Assembly: GCA_030602145.1 (NCBI GenBank)
Contig: JAUWAH010000006.1
Coordinates: 1 to 16,382, forward strand
Direction of reading: 5' to 3'
Length of the DNA: 16,382 bases
Source of the DNA: Desulfobulbus sp.
GTDB taxonomy: Bacteria; Desulfobacterota; Desulfobulbia; Desulfobulbales; Desulfobulbaceae
The notes below the pieces were generated by a model, which searched no databases, had not been told where the DNA came from, and saw nothing but the letters and a program-made list of their open reading frames with translations. Positions 9,181-16,382 of this stretch are shown here, piece by piece (the stretch's first letter is position 1; each line of letters starts with the position of its first letter). The position numbers and the translations under genes were made by a program.

Positions 9181-10416
9181 CTACAGGAGGGTCCAGCGAA
9201 GCAGCTGGAAAATGATGATGGAAGTGAGGGCCGCGATGGGCACGGTGAGCAGCCAGTACATGACGATTTTGCCGAGGACGCGAAAATTCACCGCCGCAAA
9301 CCCTCCCGCCAGGCCCACGCCGACCACCGATCCGACGGCGGCATGGGTGGTGGATACCGGCATGCCCAGGCTGGATGCCGCCAGGACGGTGGTGGCCGCC
9401 CCGAACTCCACGGAAAAGCCCCGCGAATTGGTCAGTCGGGTGATTTGTTCCCCCACGGTGGACATCACCTTGCGTCCAAGGGCAAAGATGCCCACGGCAA
9501 TGCCCAGTCCACCGACAATGAGAAGTATAATGGGAACTTCTGCCTGTGGCGAGAGGTTTCCTGAGGTGGCGATCATCCAGATGGCGGCCACCGGTCCGAC
9601 GGCATTGGCCACATCATTGGCCCCCAGGGAAAGCGCCATGTAGCAGGCCGTGCCGACCTGCATCCGACGGAAAAGGTTTTCCATGGATTCGGGTTGCAGA
9701 TCCACGCCGGCGAACAGCCGGCCGACCAGCCAATACCCGGCGGCCCAAATGAGGAAGGCGATGCAACCGGTCAGCCCGAGCGAACCGAAGGTGCCCAGTC
9801 CCAGGGATTTGCCGAAGGGCATCTTGAAGAAGAAGGAGAGCAGCACCAGGGAGGCGGTCATGGCAAACCAGAACGGCGCCCAAATCCGGGCGCTTCGAAC
9901 GAAGTGCTCGGCCAGCAGAATTTTGCGGCGGATATTGAAGAAGACCAGGAAGGCGGTGATGGCGCCGAAAAAGGGTGAGATCACCCAGGAGAGCACAATT
10001 CCGGTCATGGTTCCCCAACGGACCACCTCCGGGCCGCCGGCCACCAGGCCAAAACCGAGAATGGAGCCGACGATGGAGTGGGTGGTGGAAACGGGAAAAC
10101 CGGTGATGGTGGCAACGAGCACCCAGAGGCCGGCCGACAGCAGGGAGGCGAGCATGCCCAGCATGAGCACATTCTTGTCGACGATGGCATCCGGGTTGAT
10201 GATCCCCCGGGAGATGGTGGCGGCGACGTTGGCGCCCAGAAAAACAGAGCCGAGAAAGGCGAGGATGCCGGCGATGATGACCGCCTGGCGAACGGTAATG
10301 GCCTTGGAGCCGACGGAAGAGGCCATGGCGTTGGTGGCATCGTTGGCACCGATGCTGAACGCCATGAGCAGGCCGCCGCCAACAGCAAAGATCAGAACGA
10401 GAGTGGCTAGGTCCAT
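9181..10416 (-). CDS. pit: PiT-family inorganic phosphate transporter
   Basis: Cation-coupled low-affinity phosphate permease of the inner membrane. The 411 aa show the inverted internal repeat of the family: GANDATNA at 23-30 with PVSTTHS at 108-114, then GANDVANA at 265-272 with PVSTTHA at 353-359. About ten hydrophobic segments are visible, with a hydrophilic loop around 235-255. The ATG at 10416 was chosen because the first membrane helix begins there; the frame is open up to 10584 but that extension is Arg/Pro-rich and unlike the family. No strong Shine-Dalgarno is visible (GAGCAACTCTCCGC before the ATG). It is followed by its DUF47 partner. Substrate could be phosphate or, in some relatives, sulfate. 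Confidence 0.94.
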   Translation of the reverse strand: MDLATLVLIFAVGGGLLMAFSIGANDATNAMASSVGSKAITVRQAVIIAGILAFLGSVFLGANVAATISRGIINPDAIVDKNVLMLGMLASLLSAGLWVLVATITGFPVSTTHSIVGSILGFGLVAGGPEVVRWGTMTGIVLSWVISPFFGAITAFLVFFNIRRKILLAEHFVRSARIWAPFWFAMTASLVLLSFFFKMPFGKSLGLGTFGSLGLTGCIAFLIWAAGYWLVGRLFAGVDLQPESMENLFRRMQVGTACYMALSLGANDVANAVGPVAAIWMIATSGNLSPQAEVPIILLIVGGLGIAVGIFALGRKVMSTVGEQITRLTNSRGFSVEFGAATTVLAASSLGMPVSTTHAAVGSVVGVGLAGGFAAVNFRVLGKIVMYWLLTVPIAALTSIIIFQLLRWTLL

Positions 10417-10854
10417 GCGGAGAGTTGCTCGTGGTTGGCCCCTGGTATCCTGCCCGGGATCTCCTGCCGGATTGAATCTGTTCCGCCGGTTCTCCGAGGG
10501 CCTGACTGCACCGGTCACCCGGTGCGGCTGAGCTTGTCTGTTCCTGCCTTTCGGCAACCAGCGCGGGGGCGCAGTGGAGGACATCTGCTGGTCGCCATCA
10601 CAAGGGCGGGGCTGAGTAGGCCGATGACCGCGGAGATGTACACAAAGTGTGGCCTGCTGTCAAGATGATCCGGTACGCCCAAAGGCAGGGACCGCGTATG
10701 GCGCCACCAGGGCCAGATCCCGGCTTGTCCGGTTTTTACCGTTGCGTTTGGGGGGTAACGGAGCCGCCACACATGCTTTGAGAATGCATCCCCATTTCGG
10801 TCAGTCACCAGGACAAGGGTGCCGAACCGGGTCGGTAGAATGTGGTGGCGGTGT
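10417..10854. other. Intergenic leader region of the PiT/DUF47 unit
   Basis: 438 bp between the kinase stop and the PiT start. It holds one good promoter candidate (10635-10663) and a 7-bp hairpin, GCACCGG-tcac-CCGGTGC (10508-10525), in the predicted leader. I see no tandem Pho-box repeats and no gene. Confidence 0.5.
10635..10663 (-). promoter_or_regulatory. Candidate promoter of the PiT/DUF47 unit
   Basis: Minus strand: perfect -35 TTGACA (10658-10663), 17-bp spacer, -10 TACATC (10635-10640, a weak match). A short dyad, ACAC-AAA-GTGT, lies in the spacer. Transcription from here would give a leader of about 210 nt. Confidence 0.4.
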
Positions 10855-13809
10855 TTAGCCCTCGTGTTTTCCTTGGTGGTGCTGGTCGAGGACCTCGCCG
10901 ACGGAGTGGGCCAGGATCTGGACATTGATCGGTTTGAGCAACACCTTGCTGACGCCAAGCAGGTCGAGATTCTCGCCGGCCAGGTCGTCCTGGTAGCCGG
11001 TGCAGATGATCAGCGGGATGGCGATCCCGGCTTCGCGAAGGGCGCGGGCCAGTCCGATGCCGGTCATGCCGGGCATGGTCAGGTCGCTGATCACCAAATC
11101 AACATCGCCGCGGTGGGCGGACAGGAAGTCCAGCGCCATGGTGCTGTCGGTAAAGTCGGTCACCTTGTACCCCAGTTCGTGGAGGATTTCCTTGCCGATC
11201 TCGGTCAGGAAGGGTTCGTCATCCACGTAAACGATGTGTTCTCCCGCCGCGGTGCGAACACCTTGCTCTGCGGGAAGATCCGGGGCCACCGTTTCGGTGC
11301 AGGGCAGGAATATCTCGAAACGCGTACCGACCCCGGGCGTGGAGGCAACGGTGATAACTCCCTTGAGGGTTTGGACGATGCCGTGGATCACCGACAACCC
11401 CAGCCCGGTGCCTTCGTCCTTGCCCTTGGTGGTGAAGAAGGGGTCAAAGATGCGGTTGCGGATTTCTTCGGCAATGCCGTGACCGGTGTCGCTGACCTGC
11501 AGGTGCACGTAATCGCCCGGCGTGAGGGTCGGATTGCGGGCGAACCACTGGCTATCCGGAGTGAACCGCTCAAGCTCGACGGTGAGCGTCCCGCCGTGCT
11601 TGCGCATGGCGTGGCCGGCGTTGGTGCAGAGGTTGAGGATGATCTGATGAATCTGAACTGGGTCGGCCATCACGTTGAGGTCATCCTGCAACCGTTCCTC
11701 AATGGCAATGGTGGTGGGCAGGGTAGCGCGAAGCATCTGCATCACCTCATGGATCACCGGCGTCATCCGAACCGACTGCTGGGAGGTTTCGGTCTTGCGG
11801 CTGAAGGCCAGGATCTGATAGATCAGTTCGCGCGCCTTTTCGCCGGCGGCCAATATTTTCTTCAGATAGTCCTGCACCCGGCTGTCCGGCGCCTCCTTGA
11901 GGAGGATGATCTCGGCGTAGCCGATGATGCCGGCGAGGATGTTGTTGAAGTCATGGGCTATGCCGCCGGCCAGGGTGCCAATGGCCTCCAGCTTCTGATT
12001 GTGCCGGATCTCCCGTTCGAGCTGTACCCGCTTGGTATCGTCGAAGAGGTAGCCCCGGATTTCGGTCAGGTTGCCTTGGTGGTCGAAGGTACCAATCTGG
12101 TTGCCGATGCAGTACAGCGGGCTGCCGTCCCGTCTTCGCAGTTCGACTTCATGCCTCTCTATTTTTCCGTCACGCCTGATCAGTTCGACAACCTGCCGCC
12201 AATCTTCGCCCTTGGCGTACCGACTGGGTAAGTCCTCACCCATGGCCTGATCAATAGATTCGTAGCCCAGCATGCGGGCAAAGGCCGGGTTGCCATCCAC
12301 GACCTGGCCGCCGGCCGTGACAATGAAATTGCCGGTGAGATCGTCGTCGAAGAAACGCCGGTAGCGGATCTCGCTGGCCCGTAGCTCGGCTTCGGCCTGC
12401 TTGAGCGGGCTGATGTCGACAAAACTCTCGACCAGCAGGTGCCGGCCTTCGTGTTCGATGGCGGCAACGCTTTTCAAGACCGGCAGTTCGCGGCCGTCAC
12501 TGCCCAGGAGTATGGCCTCGCGCTGATTGACGCCTTCGCCGTTGTCGGGGACCGGGCAATCGTCCCGCTCTCTCGGACAGATGAGGCCGCGACAACCTTG
12601 GCCGACCATTTCTTCCGGTTGGCGGCCAAGCATGGCCGCACCCCTCCGGTTGACGGCAACGATGCGCCGCTCTTCGGCCGTTATCACCAGGACGCCGCAG
12701 TTGATGGTGTCGAGCATCCTTTGTAGATACCTTTGCCTTTGTTCCCGGTTATCCTGCAATTGCCGCAGGGTGACGAGCAGGGCGTTGAGTTTCCCGGCCA
12801 ACGAGCCGATTTCATCCTCACCGGAAACGGTGACTGTTTGGCCCGGATCACCCTCTTCCCTGATCCGGTCGATTTCGCGGGAGAGACGGATCAGTTTGCG
12901 AAGAACAAGGCGATGGAGAAGCATCACCAAAACCACCACGAACACGCCACCGAGCAGGGCCGCGGAAAGGACATGCTGTTGCCACATGGCATATCCCTGC
13001 CGAAACATGGTCCGGGGCAGGGTGACAGAAACCCGCAGGGCGGGTTGCCCGGCGACATCTGCCAGGACAGTGGCAGCACGCAGGCTTTCGGCATCGAGGT
13101 GTTCGATCTCGAAACGGTCGGGGCCGATCTGATCGCTTGGGAGGGTGGAGAGGGCAAGAGGATGGACGGCCACCTGTACCTGCATCAGATGAGCGATCCG
13201 TGTCACTTCGGAGTCGTCCAGATATCGTCCGACCACCAGCCGGCCGCGGCTGGGTTGGTTGCGAAGACTGGGGAGTACCGGCGAAGAGATCACCAGAAGC
13301 GGCCCTGTTGGGGTGACAAGCAGGCCCGCCACCGTTTCCTGGGGTTCGGAATTGGTGCGGACAGGCGGGGTGAGCGATTTGATGGCCGGGATGACGGCGG
13401 GATTCGGCTCGATCGGTTTGGCCATAACGAGGTCAAAAAATTGGCTATGCACCGTTTGACCCTGGTTGTCGACAAAGTATATCAGGTTGAGACGCTGGTC
13501 GATAAAGGTCTCGTCCATCAGATTGTTGTCGATATAGGCATCGTTCCGGTCGGCCAGGAACTGAAAGGTATCGTCCCAATAGCTCCAGTCGGTGGCAAAG
13601 GCTTGTAATTTTTCAAGGGTGGCATTGATTTCGTTGACCACCCGCTGGACCTGAACACGGGCTTCCTTCTGTTCAAGATCGGTGAACCGGTCGAGCACCA
13701 GGGTGCGGGAGGTCAGGACCAGGGCGGTCACGAGCAGGATGACGACCACCAGAACCAGAAAGGCTGTTTTGGCGACGATGCTGCGGTGTAGGACAGGCAA
13801 CAGGGGCAC
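10855..13809 (-). CDS. Hybrid sensor histidine kinase: CHASE4-HAMP-PAS-PAS-HisKA-HATPase-receiver
   Basis: A 984-aa membrane signalling protein. TM1 is at about 14-34; a periplasmic CHASE4-type sensor follows (ATDWSYWDDTFQFL, LNLIYFVDNQGQTV). TM2 is at about 281-300 and HAMP at 300-352. PAS1 (about 360-475) carries C406, C411 and C418 in GCRGLICPRERDDCPV. PAS2 is at about 480-600. HisKA has phospho-His619 in GGIAHDFNNIL. The ATPase domain has N-box N727, DTGHGI at 774-779 and GTGLGL at 800-805. The receiver (about 858-975) has acceptor Asp909 in LVISDLTMPG and Lys959. There is no DNA-binding output, so signal must pass to a separate partner. The GTG start is the first possible after an in-frame TGA and has a weak ribosome site. 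It is divergent from an HD-GYP gene; the ligand is unknown. Confidence 0.95.
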   Translation of the reverse strand: MPLLPVLHRSIVAKTAFLVLVVVILLVTALVLTSRTLVLDRFTDLEQKEARVQVQRVVNEINATLEKLQAFATDWSYWDDTFQFLADRNDAYIDNNLMDETFIDQRLNLIYFVDNQGQTVHSQFFDLVMAKPIEPNPAVIPAIKSLTPPVRTNSEPQETVAGLLVTPTGPLLVISSPVLPSLRNQPSRGRLVVGRYLDDSEVTRIAHLMQVQVAVHPLALSTLPSDQIGPDRFEIEHLDAESLRAATVLADVAGQPALRVSVTLPRTMFRQGYAMWQQHVLSAALLGGVFVVVLVMLLHRLVLRKLIRLSREIDRIREEGDPGQTVTVSGEDEIGSLAGKLNALLVTLRQLQDNREQRQRYLQRMLDTINCGVLVITAEERRIVAVNRRGAAMLGRQPEEMVGQGCRGLICPRERDDCPVPDNGEGVNQREAILLGSDGRELPVLKSVAAIEHEGRHLLVESFVDISPLKQAEAELRASEIRYRRFFDDDLTGNFIVTAGGQVVDGNPAFARMLGYESIDQAMGEDLPSRYAKGEDWRQVVELIRRDGKIERHEVELRRRDGSPLYCIGNQIGTFDHQGNLTEIRGYLFDDTKRVQLEREIRHNQKLEAIGTLAGGIAHDFNNILAGIIGYAEIILLKEAPDSRVQDYLKKILAAGEKARELIYQILAFSRKTETSQQSVRMTPVIHEVMQMLRATLPTTIAIEERLQDDLNVMADPVQIHQIILNLCTNAGHAMRKHGGTLTVELERFTPDSQWFARNPTLTPGDYVHLQVSDTGHGIAEEIRNRIFDPFFTTKGKDEGTGLGLSVIHGIVQTLKGVITVASTPGVGTRFEIFLPCTETVAPDLPAEQGVRTAAGEHIVYVDDEPFLTEIGKEILHELGYKVTDFTDSTMALDFLSAHRGDVDLVISDLTMPGMTGIGLARALREAGIAIPLIICTGYQDDLAGENLDLLGVSKVLLKPINVQILAHSVGEVLDQHHQGKHEG

Positions 13810-13883
13810 GGGGCAGGGTCCACGACGGCGATCGAATCAACGAGGCGACGGGCCGCTGCCATCGCCGGTTACAATTTGGTCGT

Positions 13884-13912
13884 ATTATACCTTCCCCGGC
13901 GGCAGGCGACAA
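13884..13912 (-). promoter_or_regulatory. Probable sigma-70 promoter of the hybrid kinase gene
   Basis: Minus strand: TTGTCG (13907-13912), exactly 17 bp, then a perfect TATAAT (13884-13889). Transcription would start near 13877, about 68 nt before the GTG start. Confidence 0.6.
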
Positions 13913-13987
13913 AGCGGTTTTTCCAATGCCTCCGGGCTTTACACGACAGGGAACCGGCAAGGCATGGTTGATGGCCACGGTCATGGC

Positions 13988-14016
13988 TTGCCCGGATAGG
14001 ACGCTCCAGGTACAGT
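13988..14016 (+). promoter_or_regulatory. Candidate promoter of the HD-GYP gene
   Basis: TTGCCC (13988-13993), 17-bp spacer, TACAGT (14011-14016). Each box matches four of six consensus bases. It lies about 80 bp upstream of the ATG at 14099, which has a good AAGGAG site (14086-14091). Confidence 0.35.
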
Positions 14017-14098
14017 GACGACCACGGTTGGATGCCTGCCGAAAGTGCTACCGTCGCGCCAACCATGGTGATCCATAGCCCGAACAAGGAGCCCACCC

Positions 14099-15427
14099 AT
14101 GCCGCCATCCCGTGCCCTTTCCCTCCATCGCTTCGTCTACCGGGTCCTGACGATCAGGCTGCTGTGCATGGCTGTTGTCATCGCCCTGCTGACCGCCGGG
14201 GTCGTCTACATGACGGAGCAGCGTCAACTGCGCGATCAAGTGGTCGCTGACACCCGCATCGAGATGGACCTGCTGGTTTCTCGGACCATGGACATCATCG
14301 CAACGACCGGAATGGACAGATTGACCGCCTTTCGCCGGGCACTGGACGAGCGTGTCGCCGTCCGGACGGACCGGGAGAAAGGCAGGTATGTCTTTGTCAG
14401 CTTTTCCAGCCTCGATGACGCGGACATCGATGAGCGCAGGGACAGCGGCTACGATCTGGCCGGAGCGGTGGACCGATTCGTCGCGTCGCAGGCCTCGATC
14501 AGGCCGGCCGCGGGCAAGTGGTCCGAAATCGTCATGCTGGGAGAGCGAATGCATGTGCATGTGGGCATCCCCCTGCTCGATCCCGGCCAGCACCGGGTCG
14601 GGACCGTCCAGGCGATCTTTGCCCCATCCGAGCAGACCCGGGCCGCACTCCGTACCGCCCTGCGGCGGGCGGTTGGCTTGTCCGTCCTGATTGTCCTGGC
14701 CACCTGTTCTCTGCTCTATCCGGTCATCGTCCATCTGGTGGCCAAACTGACCCGGTTTTCCCGCAACCTTTTGGAAGCCAACCTCGATACCCTTACCCTG
14801 CTGGCCAGCGCCATCGCCAAACGGGATAGCGACACCGATGCCCACAATTTCAGGGTCACGCTCTATGCGGTCCGCCTGGCCGAAACCATGGGTGTGGCAG
14901 GCGATCAGATCCAGTCACTGATCAAGGGGGCTTTTCTTCATGATGTCGGCAAAATTGGTATTCCCGACGCCATTCTGCTCAAGGAGGGACGCTTGAGCGA
15001 AGAGGAGTATGGGCTGATGCGGCAGCATGTACGCCACGGCGTCGACATCATCGGTGGTTCGGAATGGTTGCGGGATGCGATGGCGGTGGTCGCGGGCCAT
15101 CATGAAAAGTTCGATGGCAGCGGTTATCCTCAGGGCAGGGTCGGCGAGGCGATTCCCTTGCTGGCCCGGATCTTTGCCGTGGTCGACGTCTTCGATGCCC
15201 TGACCTCGCAACGGCCTTATAAGGAGCCCTTCTCCTTTGAGACGGCGATGACCATCCTGCAACAGGCCAGCGGTACGCATTTCGATCCGACGGTGTTGGC
15301 TGCCTTCACGACCATTGCACCGGAACTCTATCGGCGCTGGGCCGGCCGGGAGGATCAGGGGATTCGTGATGCTTTGAAAGCGGTGCTGGTTCGCTCTTTC
15401 AGCGACGGCGCCATGGTGCTCTATTGA
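14099..15427 (+). CDS. Membrane HD-GYP domain protein, putative cyclic-di-GMP phosphodiesterase
   Basis: A 442-aa protein predicted to hydrolyse cyclic di-GMP. TM1 is at about 19-37, a periplasmic sensor region of about 150 residues follows that I cannot assign to a named family, and TM2 is at about 191-213. The cytoplasmic HD-GYP domain (about 230-410) begins with LLASAIAKRDSDTDAHNFRV. Its metal and catalytic set is complete: H249, HD pair H281/D282 in FLHDVGKIGIP, H310, H334/H335 with the GYP motif in HHEKFDGSGYP, and D363 in VVDVFDALTSQRPYK. D245 sits four residues before H249, where trinuclear enzymes have an acidic ligand. ATG chosen for its AAGGAG site at 7 nt and the following membrane segment. 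It is divergent from the hybrid kinase, which suggests but does not prove a functional link. Confidence 0.94.
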   Translation: MPPSRALSLHRFVYRVLTIRLLCMAVVIALLTAGVVYMTEQRQLRDQVVADTRIEMDLLVSRTMDIIATTGMDRLTAFRRALDERVAVRTDREKGRYVFVSFSSLDDADIDERRDSGYDLAGAVDRFVASQASIRPAAGKWSEIVMLGERMHVHVGIPLLDPGQHRVGTVQAIFAPSEQTRAALRTALRRAVGLSVLIVLATCSLLYPVIVHLVAKLTRFSRNLLEANLDTLTLLASAIAKRDSDTDAHNFRVTLYAVRLAETMGVAGDQIQSLIKGAFLHDVGKIGIPDAILLKEGRLSEEEYGLMRQHVRHGVDIIGGSEWLRDAMAVVAGHHEKFDGSGYPQGRVGEAIPLLARIFAVVDVFDALTSQRPYKEPFSFETAMTILQQASGTHFDPTVLAAFTTIAPELYRRWAGREDQGIRDALKAVLVRSFSDGAMVLY

Positions 15428-15438
15428 AACGGGGCGAT

Positions 15439-16065
15439 TCAGGTGACCGGTCTGCCGGTTCCTCGTCTGAAGATATCGGCAAGGCGGCGGCCAAGGCCGC
15501 TGATTCCCCGCCAGAGACGGGGAATCAGCCACAGGGAGGCCAGCAGAAAAAGGGCGAACAGGATGAGAAACACCCATGGGTGATGGACGGCCGCCCAGAT
15601 GGTGCCCAACACGGCCACGTCCTCGCCGATCGAAAGGGTCCAGTTGGAGAAAGGCTCGGGCGAACCGTTGACCAGCACCCTGGTTCCGGCCTTGATGACG
15701 TGGGCACCGGCGGCCACGGTGCCGCCGGTCAAACCGGCCGCCATTATGGCAACCGGTTCGGCCTGGCCCACGGCCCCCGCGGCCAGCACAGCGCCGGCCG
15801 GAATGCGAATGAAGGTGTGCAGGATGTCCCAGGCGGTGTCGATTCCGGGGACCTTGTCGGCAAAGAACTCAAGGAAGTACATCAGCCCGGCTGCACCGAT
15901 CACCCAGGGATGGGTGAGCATGTGCAGGCCGGGCGGCAGATGGATCGCACCGTTTTTCGCCATCAGGCCCAGGGCCAGCATGGCGGCGTAAAGATTGACG
16001 CCGCTGGCCCAGGCCGTGCCCATGGTGAGGGCGATGCTGCCGGCGATCGGCGCGGATGCGTCCAT
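15439..16065 (-). CDS. DUF4126 family membrane protein of unknown function
   Basis: A 208-aa integral membrane protein resembling the DUF4126 family, whose function is not established. Hydrophobic segments lie at about 22-36, 50-68, 86-125 (Gly/Ala-rich, possibly two helices) and 158-182, followed by a basic C-terminus (RRLADIFRRGTGR). Recognisable stretches are GVNLYAAMLALGLM, EFFADKVPGIDTAWD and GGTVAAGAHVIKAGTR. The start ATG has only a weak GGAA upstream. It begins 13 nt after the stop of the OmpA-family gene, so the two are likely co-transcribed. Its stop is 11 bp from the stop of the convergent HD-GYP gene. A perfect 12-bp inverted repeat is embedded near the 3' end. Confidence 0.85.
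   Translation of the reverse strand: MDASAPIAGSIALTMGTAWASGVNLYAAMLALGLMAKNGAIHLPPGLHMLTHPWVIGAAGLMYFLEFFADKVPGIDTAWDILHTFIRIPAGAVLAAGAVGQAEPVAIMAAGLTGGTVAAGAHVIKAGTRVLVNGSPEPFSNWTLSIGEDVAVLGTIWAAVHHPWVFLILFALFLLASLWLIPRLWRGISGLGRRLADIFRRGTGRPVT
15499..15529. repeat. Perfect 12-bp inverted repeat inside the DUF4126 coding sequence
   Basis: GCTGATTCCCCG-ccagaga-CGGGGAATCAGC forms a 12-bp stem with a 7-nt loop. A second short dyad (GCGGCC-aa-GGCCGC, 15487-15500) abuts it. There is no T-run on either side. It lies 72 bp past the HD-GYP stop, within the overlapping 3' transcript zone. Confidence 0.85.
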
Positions 16066-16078
16066 GGATTCCGGTTGG

Positions 16079-16382
16079 TCAGTTCTGACGGATGGGAACG
16101 ATAACGATGTTCACCCGCCGATTCATGGCATCACTGGACGATATCGGCTGCGACTCGCCGTAGCCGATAGCCTCGATGCGCCGACCGTCGACGTTGCGCT
16201 GGATCAGGGCGTTTTTCACTGCCATGGCACGTCGCTCGGACAGTTGCTGGTTGTACTGATCGGAACCGCGCGAATCGGTATGGCCTTCCACCCGGATCAT
16301 GGTCTGGGGATAGTTGTTGAGCACATTCGAAATCCGGTCCAATTCCCGGTAAGCGCCCGGCTTGAGCTGGGCGGAATCGTAG
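16079..16382 (-). CDS. OmpA-family peptidoglycan-binding domain protein (5' end outside window)
   Basis: Only the last 100 residues are visible; the frame stays open to the window edge (YDSAQLKPGAYRELD), so the Met at 16342 is internal. The sequence is a standard OmpA C-terminal domain: RVEGHTDSRGSDQYNQQ, LSERRAMAVKNAL, AIGYGESQP and NRRVNIVIVP, which contain the conserved Asp and Arg that hold the diaminopimelate of peptidoglycan. The protein probably anchors the outer membrane to the wall. Whether it is a lipoprotein (Pal or YiaD-like) or a beta-barrel OmpA cannot be told from this fragment. DUF4126 follows 13 nt downstream. Confidence 0.93.
   Translation of the reverse strand, partial: YDSAQLKPGAYRELDRISNVLNNYPQTMIRVEGHTDSRGSDQYNQQLSERRAMAVKNALIQRNVDGRRIEAIGYGESQPISSSDAMNRRVNIVIVPIRQN

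Larger units (their letters stand above)
13810..14098. other. Divergent control region between kinase and HD-GYP genes
   Basis: 289 bp without a gene, holding one good minus-strand promoter and a weaker plus-strand candidate, described separately. No additional repeats stand out. Confidence 0.5.

Noticed and set aside
10417..10584. N-terminal extension of the PiT transporter
   Set aside because: The added residues are Arg/Pro/Gln-rich and precede the first membrane helix by more than 50 residues, unlike the family.
10640..10670. CTGTCA near the PiT promoter as a Pho box
   Set aside because: Only one half-site is present, in the opposite orientation and overlapping the -35 box; there is no tandem 11-bp repeat.
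10819..12231. A 470-codon plus-strand open frame opposite the hybrid kinase
   Set aside because: It is antisense to conserved kinase and receiver domains, and its translation shows no recognisable motif.

Overview
The window is a GC-rich, gene-dense bacterial chromosome segment. Gene order (tig-clpP-clpX-lon), a CHASE4 hybrid kinase whose first PAS carries cysteines, and an HD-GYP protein of the 'AIAKRDSDT' type all suggest a deltaproteobacterium (Desulfobacterota, perhaps Desulfobulbales-like). That placement is inference from protein style; no database search was possible.

Left third, plus strand (1-5380): a proteostasis block. It has the 3' part of the trigger factor gene, then clpP, clpX (GTG start overlapping the clpP stop) and lon, with almost no spacing after clpP. 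A strong hairpin plus T-run sits between tig and clpP and may act as a terminator or attenuator. Two tRNA genes follow, tRNA-Val(UAC) and tRNA-Asp(GUC), both with encoded CCA, with their own promoter and a perfect intrinsic terminator. Exactly 385 bp further on lies a decayed copy of the tRNA-Asp 3' half plus that terminator. This is the clearest structural anomaly in the window and looks like the scar of an integration or duplication event.

Middle (6219-10416), minus strand: two exported metal-ligand-rich proteins, apparently co-transcribed. The first gene encodes a Met/Cys/His-rich helical protein, the second a two-domain His-motif protein. A roughly 720 bp non-coding stretch separates them from a phosphate pair, a PiT transporter and its DUF47/PhoU-like partner.

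Right third (10855-16382): a 984-aa CHASE4-HAMP-PAS-PAS-histidine kinase-receiver protein (minus) is divergent from a membrane HD-GYP c-di-GMP phosphodiesterase (plus). The HD-GYP gene converges on a DUF4126 membrane protein gene, which follows the 3' part of an OmpA-family gene cut by the window edge. A perfect 12-bp inverted repeat lies inside the DUF4126 coding sequence, next to the convergent junction.

No IS element, CRISPR array, rRNA or complete mobile element was seen. Most of the window is conventional. The least described parts are the exported metal-ligand pair and the tRNA-derived repeat.
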